NCBI GenBank assembly: GCA_964360835.1
Contig: CAYHYG010000028.1
Coordinates: 1-13,388, forward strand
Source of the DNA: CAYHYG01 sp964360835
GTDB taxonomy: Bacteria; Patescibacteriota; Patescibacteriia; UBA1558; 2-01-FULL-52-15
DNA length: 13,388 bases
Direction of reading: 5' to 3'
Part shown: positions 6,877 through 13,388 of the stretch, piece by piece
Layout of the letters: the number at the start of each line of letters is the position of its first letter
How positions within the stretch are numbered: the first letter of the stretch is position 1
Translations under genes and position numbers: made by a program
Notes under the pieces: model-generated
Seen by the model: the letters and a program-made list of their open reading frames with translations, nothing else
What the model was told of the DNA's origin: nothing
The model's database searches: none

Positions 6877-7803
6877 ATGATAACAAAATTGAAACACATC
6901 CAATCCGGCAAACTGACTTGGATACACGGCATTCGACCGAGCGATCAGGACTTAGAGTATCTCAAGGAAAAATTTGGTTTCCATCCGCTCGACATCTCCG
7001 ACGTCAAAACTGTTTCTCTCCGCCCCAAGCTAGACGAGTACCCCGACTATCTCTTCATGATCTTGCTTTTCCCGTATTATGACCGACTAAATCGCGAGAT
7101 CAAGGCTTCTGAGATAGACTTTTTTATCGGCGATAATTATATTGTCACCATTTCTGATGGCATCATCCAGCAACTTGACCAATTTTTCCTAGACTGTCAG
7201 CGCAGTGAGTCCACGGCCAAGCTCTATATGCATGGTAACTCCGCCGGTTTACTACACGAGATTATCCATCGACTGCAATCGTATACCTTTCCAATGTTGG
7301 ATCATATCACTCTTGATATTGATAACATTGAAAAGCAAATCTTCTCGGGACAAGAGCGTAAAATTGTGCGGGAGTTATTGATCATCAAAAGGAATATTGT
7401 GGCTTTCCGACGTATCATGCAATCTCACCAGACCATCATCAGAAAGTTGATGGATAAACATAAAACTTTTTTTGATCCGGACTCTATCAATTTATATTTC
7501 AATAACCTATTGGAACGAAGTAACGATATTTGGGATATTCTCAATACGCACAAAGAAACCATCGATGCCTTCAGTTCCACCAATGAATCTCTGATTTCTT
7601 TCAAATTAAACGATATTATCAAAATCCTGACTATGATTTCGGTCATGATCGTGCCAGGTAGCCTGATAGCTTCAATTTTTGGTATGAACGCCACACACAC
7701 TCCTATTGTTAATGGGCAGTACGGTTTTTGGATTTTACTGGGCATCATCGTCTCGATTATGCTAACTTTTCTGGTTTGGTTCAAAAAGAAAGATTGGCTG
7801 TAA
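6877..7803 (+). CDS. corA: CorA-family magnesium/divalent cation transporter
   Basis: A 308-aa membrane channel of the CorA/Mrs2 type, which forms pentamers and takes up Mg2+ (or Co2+/Ni2+). The cytoplasmic N-terminal domain covers residues 1 to about 245: an alpha/beta part with YLFMILLFPYY and VTISDG, then the long basic helix (about 145-245). TM1 spans about 250-269 and ends in the signature GMN at 269-271; TM2 spans about 283-302 and is followed by the basic KKKDWL tail. The length is normal for the family. After GMN the loop reads ATHTPIVNG, not the common acidic MPEL type, so ion selectivity cannot be read from sequence. The ATG at 6877 fits the promoter; the gene is transcribed away from the ATPase operon. 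The long hairpin at 7816-7879 follows it. Confidence 0.95.
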   Translation: MITKLKHIQSGKLTWIHGIRPSDQDLEYLKEKFGFHPLDISDVKTVSLRPKLDEYPDYLFMILLFPYYDRLNREIKASEIDFFIGDNYIVTISDGIIQQLDQFFLDCQRSESTAKLYMHGNSAGLLHEIIHRLQSYTFPMLDHITLDIDNIEKQIFSGQERKIVRELLIIKRNIVAFRRIMQSHQTIIRKLMDKHKTFFDPDSINLYFNNLLERSNDIWDILNTHKETIDAFSSTNESLISFKLNDIIKILTMISVMIVPGSLIASIFGMNATHTPIVNGQYGFWILLGIIVSIMLTFLVWFKKKDWL

Positions 7804-7815
7804 TAACTAACGTCT

Positions 7816-7879
7816 GCGAGGCTAGACGAAGCAGTCTAGCTAATAAACATGCTAGACCGCTTCGTCTCAGACTCCTCGC
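7816..7879 (+). terminator. Long imperfect hairpin after corA, possible terminator
   Basis: Arms 7824-7840 and 7851-7867 pair over 17 bp with one mismatch around a 10-nt loop. Outer arms GCGAGG (7816-7821) and CCTCGC (7874-7879) extend the stem across an asymmetric internal loop. The T-rich stretch is some 20-30 nt further on and overlaps the dus promoter, so this is not a standard intrinsic terminator. It may protect the corA mRNA 3' end or be a small repeat element. Confidence 0.55.
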
Positions 7880-7894
7880 GGATGGTACATAAAA

Positions 7895-7923
7895 TTGACT
7901 TTTTGGTCTTTTTTTGATTTAAT
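7895..7923 (+). promoter_or_regulatory. Promoter of the dus gene
   Basis: TTGACT at 7895-7900 (5 of 6), a 17-nt T-rich spacer, and TTTAAT at 7918-7923 (5 of 6). The ATG at 7932 is 8 nt past the -10, so the transcript has at most about one or two leader bases. Confidence 0.65.
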
Positions 7924-7931
7924 ATTGCATT

Positions 7932-8912
7932 ATGTCTAAAAGCTTCTGGCAAAAATTACCACGCCCCATCTTAGCTCTAGCCCCCATGGTCGGTATTACC
8001 GACTCGGCTTACCGTCAGCTGGCTCTTTTGGCCGGTGCTGATGTGGTTTACACTGAAATGATTGCTTCTGAAGCCTTGGTGCGCAAAATTCCCAAAGCTT
8101 TGAAAATGATGGAGAGAAATAAAAGCGAAAGACCACTTGTAGTGCAAATCATGGGCAATAATCCGGAAACCATGGCCCAGGCAGCAAAAATGATTGAGGC
8201 TTCAGGTGCCCATGGCGTGGATATTAATTTTGGCTGTCCAGCGCACAAAATTGCTAGAAACTACTGCGGTGTTATGTTGATGCGTGACCTAGATCTGTCA
8301 CATCGGATAATCGCTGCGGTGATCGAGGCCACTACACTGCCGGTTTCCATCAAAGTTCGTGCCTCGATCTTTTCGGCGGACAATCAAAAACCCGGACAGC
8401 GAGAAAAAATTACGGTTCAGCAATTTATCCAGCACATGTCAGACTTACCTATCGCCGCTATTATGGTCCATGGTCGTAGTTTTGAAGATCCTTTCAATGG
8501 CGGCATAGACTACAACGTCATTGCCGAAGTCAAAAAAATATTCACTAAAGGTCCTGTGCTGGCTAACGGTGGCCTGATTTCCGTAGAAAGCGCCAGTGAA
8601 ATTCTGGCACAGACGCAAGCTGATGGACTTGGTCTAGCGCGTTTTGCTCTAGGTAAGCCGTGGGTCTTTCGTCAAATTCGGGAATATCTGCAAACTGATA
8701 AATTCAAAGAGGCAGACTGGGATGAAATGAAACAAGCCATGCAATCGCACGCGCAGTTGTACAGCGATTTCTATGATACTGATTATTTCCTACCTATGAG
8801 GCGTCATCTAGCGCACTATATCAAAGGACGTCCTCAAGCCAGCGAACTGCGACAGAAACTGGTGCAGACAAATTCTCCAGCTGAAGTAGCTACGATTCTC
8901 CAGCAGTATTAA
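7932..8912 (+). CDS. tRNA-dihydrouridine synthase (Dus family)
   Basis: A 326-aa FMN enzyme that reduces specific uridines in tRNA to dihydrouridine using NADPH. It has a TIM-barrel fold: APMVG at 17-21, VVYTEMI at 38-44, VQIMGN at 71-76, then DINFGCP with the probable catalytic Cys102. IKVR holds the conserved Lys141, VHGRS the conserved His180. ANGG (211-214) and GLARFALGKPW (about 234-244) make the flavin-phosphate site. The usual form of the latter is MIGRGALGNPW, so two glycines are replaced by Ala and Phe here. The C-terminal helical domain (about 250-326) is of normal size and binds tRNA. I cannot assign the DusA, B or C subtype; DusB-like is the default guess. It has its own promoter and no Shine-Dalgarno, and it ends at a strong terminator. 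Confidence 0.95.
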   Translation: MSKSFWQKLPRPILALAPMVGITDSAYRQLALLAGADVVYTEMIASEALVRKIPKALKMMERNKSERPLVVQIMGNNPETMAQAAKMIEASGAHGVDINFGCPAHKIARNYCGVMLMRDLDLSHRIIAAVIEATTLPVSIKVRASIFSADNQKPGQREKITVQQFIQHMSDLPIAAIMVHGRSFEDPFNGGIDYNVIAEVKKIFTKGPVLANGGLISVESASEILAQTQADGLGLARFALGKPWVFRQIREYLQTDKFKEADWDEMKQAMQSHAQLYSDFYDTDYFLPMRRHLAHYIKGRPQASELRQKLVQTNSPAEVATILQQY

Positions 8913-8926
8913 AAAATCAAAGTAAA

Positions 8927-8963
8927 GAGCCCAGCACCGAATGGTGCTGGGCTCCGTTTTTTT
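8927..8963 (+). terminator. Intrinsic terminator after dus, likely bidirectional
   Basis: A perfect 12-bp stem, GAGCCCAGCACC (8927-8938) with GGTGCTGGGCTC (8943-8954), a GAAT loop, then CG and seven T. On the minus strand the same stem is followed by TTTACTTTGATTTTTT, so it can also stop the convergent gene whose stop codon is at 8981. Confidence 0.95.
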
Positions 8964-8980
8964 CTATGTCATTTCCTCCT

Positions 8981-10465
8981 TCAGGTGGTTCTGGGCAGGA
9001 TGGCCTTGATGGCCTCGAAGATGTTCGATCCCTGACCCACCATCGCCACCATGCGGGTTGCCGCCTCTACCGAGAGCTTCTGCTCACGAATCTGGTTGGC
9101 GAAACGCGCCACCGCTTCGAGTTCGGTACCCGTCATGCCAACGTGTGTTGTTTTACCCATGAGGAGCGCCGCAGCCTCCAAGACTTCAGAAGAGGCTGCC
9201 TTGCCCTTGGCGATGTTGATAGCAACCTGCAGTTGCGCCTTGGCCAGCTCCGAACGCTGCGTCGTCACGGCTTCGTCTTCAACGAAATCCTCGATTCCGA
9301 GTCGGGTAAGCAAATACCCGTAACGAAGCAAGACGCGATAGACAGCACTGTCCGGTACGCCCTGCTCAACAAGGTCAACTGCTTGATCATACTCACGATC
9401 AGCAATGAACCTCTCGAACAGCAGACGCACGCCCTCGAGGGTCAACTGCAGACCTTCAGTGTCGAGAGCATTTGTCGGTGTCTCCATCAGCCGAACCCAG
9501 AAATCATCTGGGGTCAGATTGACGACGCCGACAGCACCCGATTGCACCGCTGCGGCCGTTGTGACAACGTCTTGCTGAAAAATTCGGAGGCACTGTCTGA
9601 GCTGTGCAGTCGTTGCCCACATGAGCGACTCTCCATTGATCTTTCGGAGAATCGAATAGGGCAAAATCGCCGCCCAGTCCCGCCACGGAACCTCATATTC
9701 GTTCTTGATGGTGCCGATGATGGCCTTACGGACACCAGCGCTGAGAGTCTCGACGCGATCAGGATTTACCTCAATCGCATTGAAATCAGTTCTGACCGCC
9801 GCTTCGACACCACCAGTTGTACTACCGGCATCGACAATCACGTCAGCATCGACCTTGCCAGTCGTTGGAGCCATGGCAGTAGTCAAAACTGCCTTCGATT
9901 GCGCATCGGTGAAACCACCATCCTCAAGGGCTTTAGCCGCCCGAAGAATCGGAGTCTCGTGTCTGATGATGGTCTCCAGGTCAAACTTGAGGTTCGGAAA
10001 GAAAAGCAACCAGTAAACCGACGGCAGCTTCCAATGCCAATCCTCACCTTTGAATCCTCTCCAACGCTTGACACCCCACAAAGCTGGGATGTTGAGAGTC
10101 TGAATGTTGCCTCTGTAGGCCAGATAGCTCGGCCCAAAGATAGCACCGCCAAGAATCCAAGCGAATTCCAGGCGCACCAGACTCCACAGCAGAAACTGCC
10201 AACCATTCTCCAAGATCACATTGCCGTGATCGTTGGCAACGGCTTTTCCCATAGCGTAAAAGAAGTTGAGCGTTGACCTCTCACCCCCATACTCGACAGG
10301 AATGAAGAAGAAAAACCTTGACACGAACATCGCGCCGATGAATCCGACGATCATCGCGATGTCGAAAACCATGACACCACTATCCCGCCAACGCCGCCCT
10401 GGTGCAATCATCATCCCAATGGAGGTGACTAGCATCACAACCCAAATAGCAAAAATCAGAAACAT
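8981..10465 (-). CDS. Membrane protein of 494 aa, GC-rich gene, faint SPFH-like features
   Basis: Three hydrophobic segments lie at about residues 1-21, 33-57 and 90-112. The rest looks soluble. Near 140-165, GEDWHWKLPSVYWLLFFPN recalls the glycine- and proline-containing entry strand of SPFH (stomatin/prohibitin/flotillin) proteins. Residues about 205-260 resemble an SPFH-type strand plus an R-containing helix (PDRVETLSAGVRKAIIG). Residues 400-480 are Ala-rich helices. I give the SPFH link only about one chance in three; otherwise the family is unknown. No enzyme motif is seen. The start at 10465 is well supported: GGAGGG at 10475-10470 lies 4 nt before the ATG. The gene is about 56% G+C in counted lines against about 48% elsewhere, and it alone has a clear Shine-Dalgarno and a long leader, suggesting transfer or distinct control. 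Confidence 0.85.
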   Translation of the reverse strand: MFLIFAIWVVMLVTSIGMMIAPGRRWRDSGVMVFDIAMIVGFIGAMFVSRFFFFIPVEYGGERSTLNFFYAMGKAVANDHGNVILENGWQFLLWSLVRLEFAWILGGAIFGPSYLAYRGNIQTLNIPALWGVKRWRGFKGEDWHWKLPSVYWLLFFPNLKFDLETIIRHETPILRAAKALEDGGFTDAQSKAVLTTAMAPTTGKVDADVIVDAGSTTGGVEAAVRTDFNAIEVNPDRVETLSAGVRKAIIGTIKNEYEVPWRDWAAILPYSILRKINGESLMWATTAQLRQCLRIFQQDVVTTAAAVQSGAVGVVNLTPDDFWVRLMETPTNALDTEGLQLTLEGVRLLFERFIADREYDQAVDLVEQGVPDSAVYRVLLRYGYLLTRLGIEDFVEDEAVTTQRSELAKAQLQVAINIAKGKAASSEVLEAAALLMGKTTHVGMTGTELEAVARFANQIREQKLSVEAATRMVAMVGQGSNIFEAIKAILPRTT

Positions 10466-10469
10466 GACA

Positions 10470-10475
10470 CCCTCC
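10470..10475 (-). promoter_or_regulatory. Strong Shine-Dalgarno of the 494-aa protein gene
   Basis: GGAGGG on the minus strand, 4 nt before the ATG at 10465 (5 nt counted from GGAGG). It is the only clear Shine-Dalgarno before any complete gene in this window and fixes the start. Confidence 0.8.
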
Positions 10476-10504
10476 GTCTATTGATGGTTGACTATCGAAA
10501 CTCA

Positions 10505-10523
10505 AACCGAGAATCTCTCGGTT
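10505..10523 (-). promoter_or_regulatory. Leader hairpin upstream of the 494-aa protein gene
   Basis: AACCGAGA (10505-10512) and TCTCGGTT (10516-10523) form a perfect 8-bp stem with a 3-nt loop. It lies within the predicted 5' leader about 30 nt before the Shine-Dalgarno. No T-run follows it on the minus strand, so it is not a terminator there. Confidence 0.6.
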
Positions 10524-10550
10524 AGCTGTTTAAAATGACATATATTATTA

Positions 10551-10575
10551 AGGTGCGCCGCACCTCTGATGAGGT
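10551..10575 (-). promoter_or_regulatory. Two overlapping, mutually exclusive leader hairpins
   Basis: AGGTGC/GCACCT (10551-10556 with 10560-10565, 3-nt loop) and ACCTC/GAGGT (10562-10566 with 10571-10575, 4-nt loop) share bases 10562-10565, so only one can form at a time. They sit at the 5' end of the predicted leader of the 494-aa gene. An alternative-structure switch is possible but unproven. Confidence 0.45.
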
Positions 10576-10580
10576 AACGT

Positions 10581-10610
10581 AATATAGTATTATTACATAA
10601 ACACTATATT
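10581..10610. repeat. Inverted repeat overlapping the promoter, possible operator
   Basis: AATATAGT (10581-10588) and ACTATATT (10603-10610) are perfect 8-bp arms separated by 14 bp. A second, overlapping symmetry GTAATA/TATTAC lies at 10579-10584 and 10591-10596. Both surround the -10 box. AT-rich palindromes arise easily by chance, so the operator role is tentative. Confidence 0.5.
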
Positions 10611-10617
10611 TTGTCAA
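10589..10617 (-). promoter_or_regulatory. Promoter of the 494-aa protein gene
   Basis: On the minus strand: a perfect TTGACA (10617-10612), a 17-nt spacer, and AATAAT (10594-10589, 5 of 6). Transcription would begin near 10582, leaving about 117 nt of leader before the ATG. An inverted repeat (10581-10610) overlaps the spacer and start region. Confidence 0.65.
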
Positions 10618-10638
10618 TGTAATTAACGTAAACTTAAC

Positions 10639-10661
10639 AAAAAACAGCTAAGATTAGCTGT
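10639..10661 (-). terminator. Intrinsic terminator of the dnaK-dnaJ operon
   Basis: On the minus strand ACAGCTA and TAGCTGT form a 7-8 bp stem (10661-10644) around a 4-nt loop and run directly into six T (10644-10639). It lies 17 nt past the dnaJ stop. On the plus strand no T-run follows, so it acts in one direction. Confidence 0.85.
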
Positions 10662-10677
10662 TATCTTTCATAGTTAT

Positions 10678-11775
10678 CTACAGCCAACCCTTCTTTCCCT
10701 GCAGTTGCTGGTCTAGTTGTTCCAATAGTTCCTTCTGCTTCTTGGTCAGCTTGGTAGGGATAGCTACATTGACTTGCACCAGCTCATCTCCCCTGCCTCT
10801 GGCATTAAGTTTGGTAAATCCTTTTTGCTTCAAGATAAATTGCTTGCCACTTTCAGTACCAGCTGGAATCTTGAGTCGCACAGCCCCTTCCATAGTCGGC
10901 ACAGAAACTTCACCGCCTAAAGTTAAGGTCGTAAATGGCACTGAGACCGAAGTTAGAATATCGGCTCCTTGTCGCTGAAAATCACGATGCGGTCTGACAT
11001 GTATCGTCAAGTAGAGATCCCCAGCTGTCTGTCCCTTACTACCAGCCTGACCCTTCCCAGAAAACCTCAAAGTCTGTCCGGCATCGATGCCGGCTGGGAT
11101 AGTAAACGTGAATTCTTCCTGCTTTCGCTCCAGACCACTGCCACCGCAATGCTTACATGGTGTTTCAATCTTTTCTCCGGTACCCTGACAGTTGGCACAA
11201 ACAGTTTCTACCTGCATAGCGCCTAGCATGGTATTCTGCACCCGACGCACACGCCCGTTACCTTTGCAAATAGTACATTGAGATACTTTGGTCCCCGGTT
11301 CAGCTCCGCTACCACTACAGCGGTCACAGCTAGCATTTTTGTAAAGTGAGACAATACGACTAACTCCTTCGAAGCTCTCCTTAAATTCGATCTCCTGGTC
11401 CATATGAATATCGGCAGCACGATTGCGTCCCTGTCTGCCACCACCAGCACCGCCAAAGCTAAAAAAATCGCCAAAAAGATCGCTGACATTACCAAAATCG
11501 AAACCTTGCGCTCCGCCAGCCGACTGAAAATCTTGCCAGTTGAAGCCTTGCGCTCCGCCTGTCTGCTCAAAAGCAGAACCGTATTGATCATACTGCTGTC
11601 TCTTCTCCGGATCAGACAAAACCTGATAAGCGCCGTTAATCTCCTTAAACTTGGCCTCGTCGCCTCCCTGTTTGTCAGGATGATGCTGGTGCGCCAAACG
11701 ACGGAAGGCTTTCTTGATCTCTTCCGCCGTGGCGCTTTTGTCTATACCTAAGATTTGATAGTAATCTTTGGCCAT
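10678..11775 (-). CDS. dnaJ: Chaperone protein DnaJ (Hsp40)
   Basis: A full-length 365-aa class A J-protein that delivers unfolded clients to DnaK and stimulates its ATPase. The J domain spans residues 1-70 with HPD at 32-34. A Gly/Phe-rich linker runs about 71-115. The zinc region has all four CxxCxGxG repeats, at Cys150/153, 167/170, 193/196 and 207/210, so both zinc sites are complete. The C-terminal substrate-binding beta domains follow (about 215-345), ending in KKGWL. The start is the ATG at 11775, 6 nt after the dnaK stop; there is only a weak AAGAG upstream, so coupling to dnaK translation is likely. No internal promoter is seen; the operon ends at the terminator at 10639-10661. Confidence 0.98.
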   Translation of the reverse strand: MAKDYYQILGIDKSATAEEIKKAFRRLAHQHHPDKQGGDEAKFKEINGAYQVLSDPEKRQQYDQYGSAFEQTGGAQGFNWQDFQSAGGAQGFDFGNVSDLFGDFFSFGGAGGGRQGRNRAADIHMDQEIEFKESFEGVSRIVSLYKNASCDRCSGSGAEPGTKVSQCTICKGNGRVRRVQNTMLGAMQVETVCANCQGTGEKIETPCKHCGGSGLERKQEEFTFTIPAGIDAGQTLRFSGKGQAGSKGQTAGDLYLTIHVRPHRDFQRQGADILTSVSVPFTTLTLGGEVSVPTMEGAVRLKIPAGTESGKQFILKQKGFTKLNARGRGDELVQVNVAIPTKLTKKQKELLEQLDQQLQGKKGWL

Positions 11776-11781
11776 CGATTA

Positions 11782-13388
11782 TTACTCTTGTTTGGGCTCG
11801 TCTACGATCTCGCCTTCGACTGGTTGATCCTTATTGGCTTCACCCGCAGCAGTCTCCGATTGGCCTGCTCCTGGTTGCTGATACATAGCGGCACCGATGC
11901 GTTGAGCCGTACTTGATAGAGATTCCATAGCTGATTTGGTAGCTGTCTGATCACTGCCATCTTTGACTTTCTTCAATTCAGCCAGCTTGTCTTCTAGTTC
12001 TTTCTTATCTTCAGCTTTCAACTTGTCGCTACTTTCTTTGAGTAATCGTTCAGCCACGGCAATTACTTGATCGGCCTGGATAAGAGTGTCAGCCGCTTCT
12101 TTCTTTTTCTTATCTTCTTCAGCGTGTAGTTCGGCTTCTTGTTTCATTTTCTCTACTTCCGCTTCACTTAATCCAGACGAAGACGTAATAGTAATTGATT
12201 GTTCTTTATTAGTAGCTTTATCTTTGGCTTTAACGTGTAAAATACCATTGGCATCGAGATCAAAGCTGACCTCTACCTGTGGTACACCACGTGGCGCTGG
12301 CGGTATTCCTGACAGGATGAAGCGTCCCAAAGTTTTGTTATCAGCCGCCATCGGTCTCTCACCTTGCAAAACATGAATTTCTACAGAATCTTGGTTATCG
12401 GCAGCTGTGGAGAAAATCTGCGAACGGGAAGTCGGGATTGTGGTGTTACGATCGATAATCGGTGTGCGTACACCTCCCATAGTTTCGATGCCTAGTGTCA
12501 AAGGGGTCACGTCCAGAAGTAAGACGTCTTTGACGTCGCCCTGAAGGACACCAGCCTGGACGGCGGCTCCCAGAGCCACGACTTCATCAGGATTAACGCT
12601 GATATTTGGCTTCTTGCCAAAAAATTCCTCAACTTTGGCCATAACCAACGGCATACGGGTCATGCCACCGACCATGACAATTTCATCAAGGTCTGATGTT
12701 TTTAATTTGGCGTCATCCAGAGCTTTGCGACATGGTTCTAGAGTTTTGGTGACCAAATCACCTACCAACTCCTCTAATTTGGCGCGTGTCATCTTCAACA
12801 CCAAGTGTTGCGGACCGGCATCCGTGGTAGTAATAAATGGCTGATTAATTTCAGTTTCCAGTGATGAGGATAACTCAATTTTGGCGCGCTCAGCTGCTTC
12901 TTTCAAACGTTGCAAAGCCAATCGATCCTGCGACAGATCAATGCCGTGTTCTTTTTTGAATTCTTCCAGAATCCAACCAATAATTTTCTGATCAAAGTCG
13001 TCACCACCTAGGTGGGTGTCTCCGTTAGTGGCTTTGACCTCTACGGTGTCATGTCCTACTTCCAAAATAGAAACATCGAACGTTCCGCCACCTAGATCGT
13101 AGACAGCAATTTTCTGATCTTTCTTTTTATCAAAACCGTAAGCCAAAGCCGCGGCCGTCGGCTCATTGATAATGCGCAAAACTTCCAGGCCAGCAATCTT
13201 GCCCGCATCCTTGGTAGCTTGGCGCTGTGAATCGTCAAAGTAAGCTGGCACAGTGATAACTGCTTGTGTAATGGTGCCTCCTAGACGTGACTCTGCATCT
13301 GCTTTTAACTTCTGCAAAATCATAGCCGACACCTCCTGTGGGGAATATTCTTTATCCCCCATAGTCCCCGTCCCGCCTTGACCTGAGG
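11782..13388 (-). CDS. dnaK: Chaperone protein DnaK (Hsp70), N-terminus beyond window
   Basis: 534 codons are visible; about the first 110 residues, including the first phosphate loop, lie past the right edge. Present are KEYSPQEVSAMILQKLK, VITVPAYFDDSQRQAT, INEPTAAALAYG, the second phosphate loop YDLGGGTFDVSIL, GGDDFD, the adenosine motif VGGMTRMP, and the linker-to-substrate-domain segment DVLLLDVTPLTLGIETMGG. The lid is helical and Lys/Glu-rich, followed by a Gln/Gly/Ala-rich linker and the acidic end GEIVDEPKQE, as is common in bacterial DnaK. It is an ATP-driven folding chaperone working with DnaJ and GrpE; grpE is not in the window but may lie upstream. The stop is a double TAA directly before dnaJ. 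The promoter is outside the window, so heat-shock control (CIRCE/HrcA) cannot be judged. Confidence 0.98.
   Translation of the reverse strand, partial: SGQGGTGTMGDKEYSPQEVSAMILQKLKADAESRLGGTITQAVITVPAYFDDSQRQATKDAGKIAGLEVLRIINEPTAAALAYGFDKKKDQKIAVYDLGGGTFDVSILEVGHDTVEVKATNGDTHLGGDDFDQKIIGWILEEFKKEHGIDLSQDRLALQRLKEAAERAKIELSSSLETEINQPFITTTDAGPQHLVLKMTRAKLEELVGDLVTKTLEPCRKALDDAKLKTSDLDEIVMVGGMTRMPLVMAKVEEFFGKKPNISVNPDEVVALGAAVQAGVLQGDVKDVLLLDVTPLTLGIETMGGVRTPIIDRNTTIPTSRSQIFSTAADNQDSVEIHVLQGERPMAADNKTLGRFILSGIPPAPRGVPQVEVSFDLDANGILHVKAKDKATNKEQSITITSSSGLSEAEVEKMKQEAELHAEEDKKKKEAADTLIQADQVIAVAERLLKESSDKLKAEDKKELEDKLAELKKVKDGSDQTATKSAMESLSSTAQRIGAAMYQQPGAGQSETAAGEANKDQPVEGEIVDEPKQE

Noticed and set aside
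6792..6932. Upstream extension of the 147-aa gene to 6932
   Set aside because: The added 47 residues would cover both divergent promoters and overlap the corA start, and a TATAAT box sits just before the internal ATG at 6791.
8966..10276. A 436-codon open frame on the plus strand opposite the 494-aa gene
   Set aside because: It is fully antisense to a gene with a Shine-Dalgarno, promoter and membrane helices. It begins directly after a terminator, its translation is Arg/Ser/Leu-rich with no recognisable motif, and long antisense frames are expected in GC-rich coding DNA.
1..13388. tRNA, rRNA, CRISPR array or insertion sequence
   Set aside because: I found no cloverleaf-like segment with CCA-end features, no regularly spaced repeats and no transposase-like frame; almost all sequence is coding.

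Overview
The window looks like a chromosomal segment from a Candidate Phyla Radiation (Patescibacteria) bacterium, most likely of the Parcubacteria type. This is inferred from memory of protein families, not from a search. The support is a block of three minus-strand genes (147, 833 and 190 aa) of kinds I associate with that group, very compact spacing, and almost no Shine-Dalgarno sequences. Several promoters place the -10 box 6-8 nt before the ATG, which implies leaderless or nearly leaderless mRNAs. The standard genetic code reads through all genes.

Layout. (1) 1-1182, plus strand: the 3' part of an AT-rich gene for an AbiEii-type nucleotidyltransferase fused to a WYL-like domain and a C-terminal CCHC zinc-binding module. 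It runs 48 bp into the convergent neighbour. (2) 6791 down to 1135, minus strand: five closely spaced genes. They encode a small helical protein, a membrane-anchored VirD4/TraD/HerA-like ATPase (1 bp after the first), a 190-aa coiled-coil/beta protein, DnaX (DNA polymerase III gamma/tau), and a four-helix membrane protein built from two repeated halves. (3) 6792-6876: a divergent promoter region in which the two -10 elements form a perfect 11-bp inverted repeat. (4) Plus strand: corA (6877-7803), a long imperfect hairpin, then a tRNA-dihydrouridine synthase (7932-8912), closed by a textbook and probably bidirectional terminator at 8927-8963. (5) 8981-10465, minus strand: a GC-rich gene for an unrecognised membrane protein with faint SPFH-like features. 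It has a strong Shine-Dalgarno and a roughly 117-nt structured leader, both unlike its neighbours. (6) 10678-13388, minus strand: dnaJ preceded by dnaK, which is cut by the window edge. The pair ends in a terminator at 10639-10661.

How the genes fit together. dnaK-dnaJ is a chaperone operon and dnaX is the clamp-loader ATPase; corA (divalent cation transport) and dus (tRNA modification) are housekeeping. The coupling-type ATPase and its small partner stand without a relaxase, VirB4 or pilin gene in view, so they are more likely a resident DNA- or protein-handling machine than a conjugative element.

Composition from 60-base lines counted by hand: about 36% G+C in the left-edge gene (3 lines), about 48% across the other genes (7 lines) and about 56% in the 8981-10465 gene (5 lines). 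The two outliers are the best candidates for acquired DNA. I saw no tRNA, rRNA, CRISPR array, insertion sequence or transposase. No gene-free stretch exceeds about 215 bases.
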